Source: Ignavibacteria bacterium (GTDB taxonomy: Bacteria; Bacteroidota; Ignavibacteria; Ignavibacteriales; Melioribacteraceae). From it: DNA of 8,191 nucleotides. This document shows positions 6,617-8,191 of this stretch, piece by piece. The stretch covers positions 1 to 8,191 of the forward strand of contig DAIEQP010000059.1 in assembly GCA_027347805.1 (NCBI GenBank). Reading direction: 5' to 3'. The number at the start of each line of letters is the position of its first letter. Position 1 is the first letter of the stretch. Made by a program: the position numbers and the translations under genes. The notes under the pieces are model-generated. The model was not told the DNA's origin, ran no database searches, and worked only from the letters and a program-made list of their open reading frames with translations.

Positions 6617-7711
6617 TTAAAGTGTAAACACACCTAAACCTTGTTTATGATAAATCTCTTTGAAATTTTCAATAACCGCTTCAGTCATTTTATCTGTTGA
6701 AACAAGTTTACATCCTTCACTCATTATATCAATTGTTCTGTATCCGTCATCTAATGTCTTTGTGATTGCTTCTTCAACCAGATCGCCAGCCTTTTTCATA
6801 TCGAATGAATAAGTGAACATCATAGCTACTGATGAAATTGAAGCGAGAGGGTTAGCTTTATTTTGCCCTGCAATATCAGGAGCGCTGCCATGGACAGGTT
6901 CATATAGAGCGTATTTATTTCCCAAACTTGCCGATGGAAGCATACCAAGGCTGCCTGTAATCATTCCGGCTATATCGCTAAGAATATCACCAAATAAATT
7001 TGATGTAAGCACAACATCAAATTGTTTCGGATTACGGACGATCTGCATTGCACAGTTATCAACATACATGTCATTCAATTCAACATCAGAAAATTCTTTA
7101 TGAACTTCGTGAACAACATTACGCCAGAACTGCGAAACTTCTAGAACATTAGCTTTATCAACCGAAGTAACTTGGTTTTTCCTTTCGCGTGCAACCTTGA
7201 AAGCCATACGAGCGATTCTTTCTACTTCCTCTTTTGAATAAACCATAGTGTTGAATCCGCGTTCCTTATCAAAACCGCGTGGTTCACCAAAATAAATCCC
7301 GCCGGTCAGTTCACGGAAGACAACAAAATCAACACCATCAAGGACTTCTTTTTTTAGCGATGAAGAATCAATTAAAGGTTTGTAAATTTTTGCCGGACGA
7401 ATATTTGTGTATAATCCCAATGCTTTGCGAAGTTTAAGCAAAGCAGCTTCCGGTTTTAAATTATGAGGAAGTGATTCCCACTTATATCCGCCAACTGCTC
7501 CAAGAAATACAGCATCAGAATCATAACATGTCTGTAAAGTTTCATCAGTTAGGGGGTTCCCATATTTATCATATGAACATCCGCCAATCAAACATTCTTT
7601 GAAATCAACCTCTACATTGAAATGCTCTGCAACAGTTTTGATCACCTGAACCGCTGCGTTTCCTACTTCAACTCCAATACCATCACCGGGTAATAAAGCT
7701 ATCTTAAACAT
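6617..7711 (-). CDS. leuB: 3-isopropylmalate dehydrogenase
   Basis: Oxidatively decarboxylates 3-isopropylmalate with NAD+ to the precursor of leucine; in a CimA organism it can also act on 3-methylmalate to give 2-oxobutyrate. The 364-residue protein has LPGDGIGVEV at 7-16, substrate-binding R95, R105 and R133, the catalytic pair Y140 (in ELTGGIYFGEPRG) and K186 (in DKANVL), and metal-binding D218, D242 and D246. These correspond one for one, shifted by one, to the well-studied Thermus enzyme as I recall its numbering. EPVHGSAPDIAGQNKANP at 271-288 binds the cofactor, and D279 in that loop indicates NAD+ rather than NADP+. The LLKLRKALGLYTNIRP segment distinguishes it from isocitrate dehydrogenase. 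GGAGA upstream of the ATG is well spaced. It follows ilvC by 11 bases. Confidence 0.96.
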   Translation of the reverse strand: MFKIALLPGDGIGVEVGNAAVQVIKTVAEHFNVEVDFKECLIGGCSYDKYGNPLTDETLQTCYDSDAVFLGAVGGYKWESLPHNLKPEAALLKLRKALGLYTNIRPAKIYKPLIDSSSLKKEVLDGVDFVVFRELTGGIYFGEPRGFDKERGFNTMVYSKEEVERIARMAFKVARERKNQVTSVDKANVLEVSQFWRNVVHEVHKEFSDVELNDMYVDNCAMQIVRNPKQFDVVLTSNLFGDILSDIAGMITGSLGMLPSASLGNKYALYEPVHGSAPDIAGQNKANPLASISSVAMMFTYSFDMKKAGDLVEEAITKTLDDGYRTIDIMSEGCKLVSTDKMTEAVIENFKEIYHKQGLGVFTL

Positions 7712-7722
7712 TTTCTCTCCAA

Positions 7723-8191
7723 TTATTTCTTTACTAACCAGCTCATCATGCCGCGTAATTTTGCACCAACTGTTTCAATACCATGTTCTTTATTTTCTTT
7801 TCTGAGCTGGTTGAATTTAGATGCGCCTGAATTATATTCTTCAATAAATTCTTTTGCGAACTGGCCGCTCTGAACTTCTTCCAAAATCTTCTTCATTTCT
7901 TTTTTTGTTTCGGAAGTAATTACTCTTGGCCCGCGTGTCATTCCGCCATATTCTGCTGTATCGCTAACAGAAAAATTCATTCTGGAAAGTCCGCCTTCAT
8001 AATAAAGATCTACAATCAATTTCATTTCGTGCATACATTCAAAGTAAGCGAGTTCCGGCGGGTATCCTGCTTCAACTAAAGTTTCGAATCCTGCTTTAAT
8101 TAATTCTGCTGAACCGCCGCAAAGAACTGCCTGCTCACCAAATAAATCTGTTTCATTTTCATTCTTAAAATTTGTTTCGATAACTCCGGAA
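7723..8191 (-). CDS. ilvC: Ketol-acid reductoisomerase (class I), 5' part beyond window
   Basis: Isomerises and reduces 2-acetolactate and 2-acetohydroxybutyrate with NAD(P)H and Mg2+, the second common step of valine, leucine and isoleucine synthesis. The frame is open to the right edge, so the ATG at 8034 is an internal methionine: codons from 8190 downward read SGVIETNFKN and continue through TDLFGEQAVLCGG. About 155 C-terminal residues are visible, essentially the knotted helical domain. Metal ligands are seen as D and E in TDLFGEQ and two glutamates in FECMHEMK; their spacing (36 residues between the first D and the first E) matches D190/E226 of class I enzymes. SVSDTAEYGG provides the substrate-binding serine. 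By that alignment the full protein is about 330 residues, the short class I type, with roughly 175 N-terminal residues including the Rossmann domain outside. First visible gene of the operon. Confidence 0.95.
   Translation of the reverse strand, partial: SGVIETNFKNENETDLFGEQAVLCGGSAELIKAGFETLVEAGYPPELAYFECMHEMKLIVDLYYEGGLSRMNFSVSDTAEYGGMTRGPRVITSETKKEMKKILEEVQSGQFAKEFIEEYNSGASKFNQLRKENKEHGIETVGAKLRGMMSWLVKK

Noticed and set aside
6813..7103. Plus-strand 96-codon open frame
   Set aside because: Antisense to the metal- and cofactor-binding part of leuB, which is intact and conserved.
8032..8034. ATG as the start of ilvC
   Set aside because: The frame continues upstream through recognisable ketol-acid reductoisomerase residues (TDLFGEQ) to the right edge.

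Overview
The window is AT-rich, tightly packed bacterial chromosome made of two convergent gene blocks. The proteins, the A/T-biased third positions and the exported protein with a signal peptide ending in Ala-Gln all fit the Bacteroidota/Chlorobi/Ignavibacteria group. That placement is an inference from style, because no rRNA or other phylogenetic marker is present.

Left block, plus strand, about 1-1398. The 3' part of a fluoride channel gene (crcB/fluC) is cut by the window edge. It is followed 3 bases later by a DUF190 protein, a frequent crcB neighbour, and then by an exported PAP2-family phosphatase. The short gaps suggest one transcript.

Right block, minus strand, about 8191 down to 1437. 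This is a branched-chain amino-acid operon transcribed right to left: ilvC (5' part outside the window), leuB, leuA, leuC, leuD, cimA. Gaps are 6-28 bases except for 107 bases between leuB and leuA. LeuA starts leucine synthesis from 2-oxoisovalerate and acetyl-CoA. CimA starts isoleucine synthesis from pyruvate and acetyl-CoA. The isomerase LeuC/LeuD and the dehydrogenase LeuB can serve both routes, and IlvC acts on the acetohydroxyacids of the valine/leucine and isoleucine branches. The operon therefore encodes a threonine-independent isoleucine route merged with leucine synthesis.

The two blocks meet tail to tail across 38 A/T-rich bases (1399-1436) with no GC-rich terminator. The 107-base leuB-leuA gap holds a compact hairpin-bearing sequence with imperfect terminal inverted repeats, which looks like a degenerate intergenic repeat. 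It is the only structure in the window not explained by genes. I see no RNA genes, CRISPR, phage or transposase genes. I found no convincing evidence of an undescribed system: the content is mostly well-known metabolism, and the points worth a second look are modest. The operon promoter and any leader or attenuator lie outside the window, upstream of ilvC.
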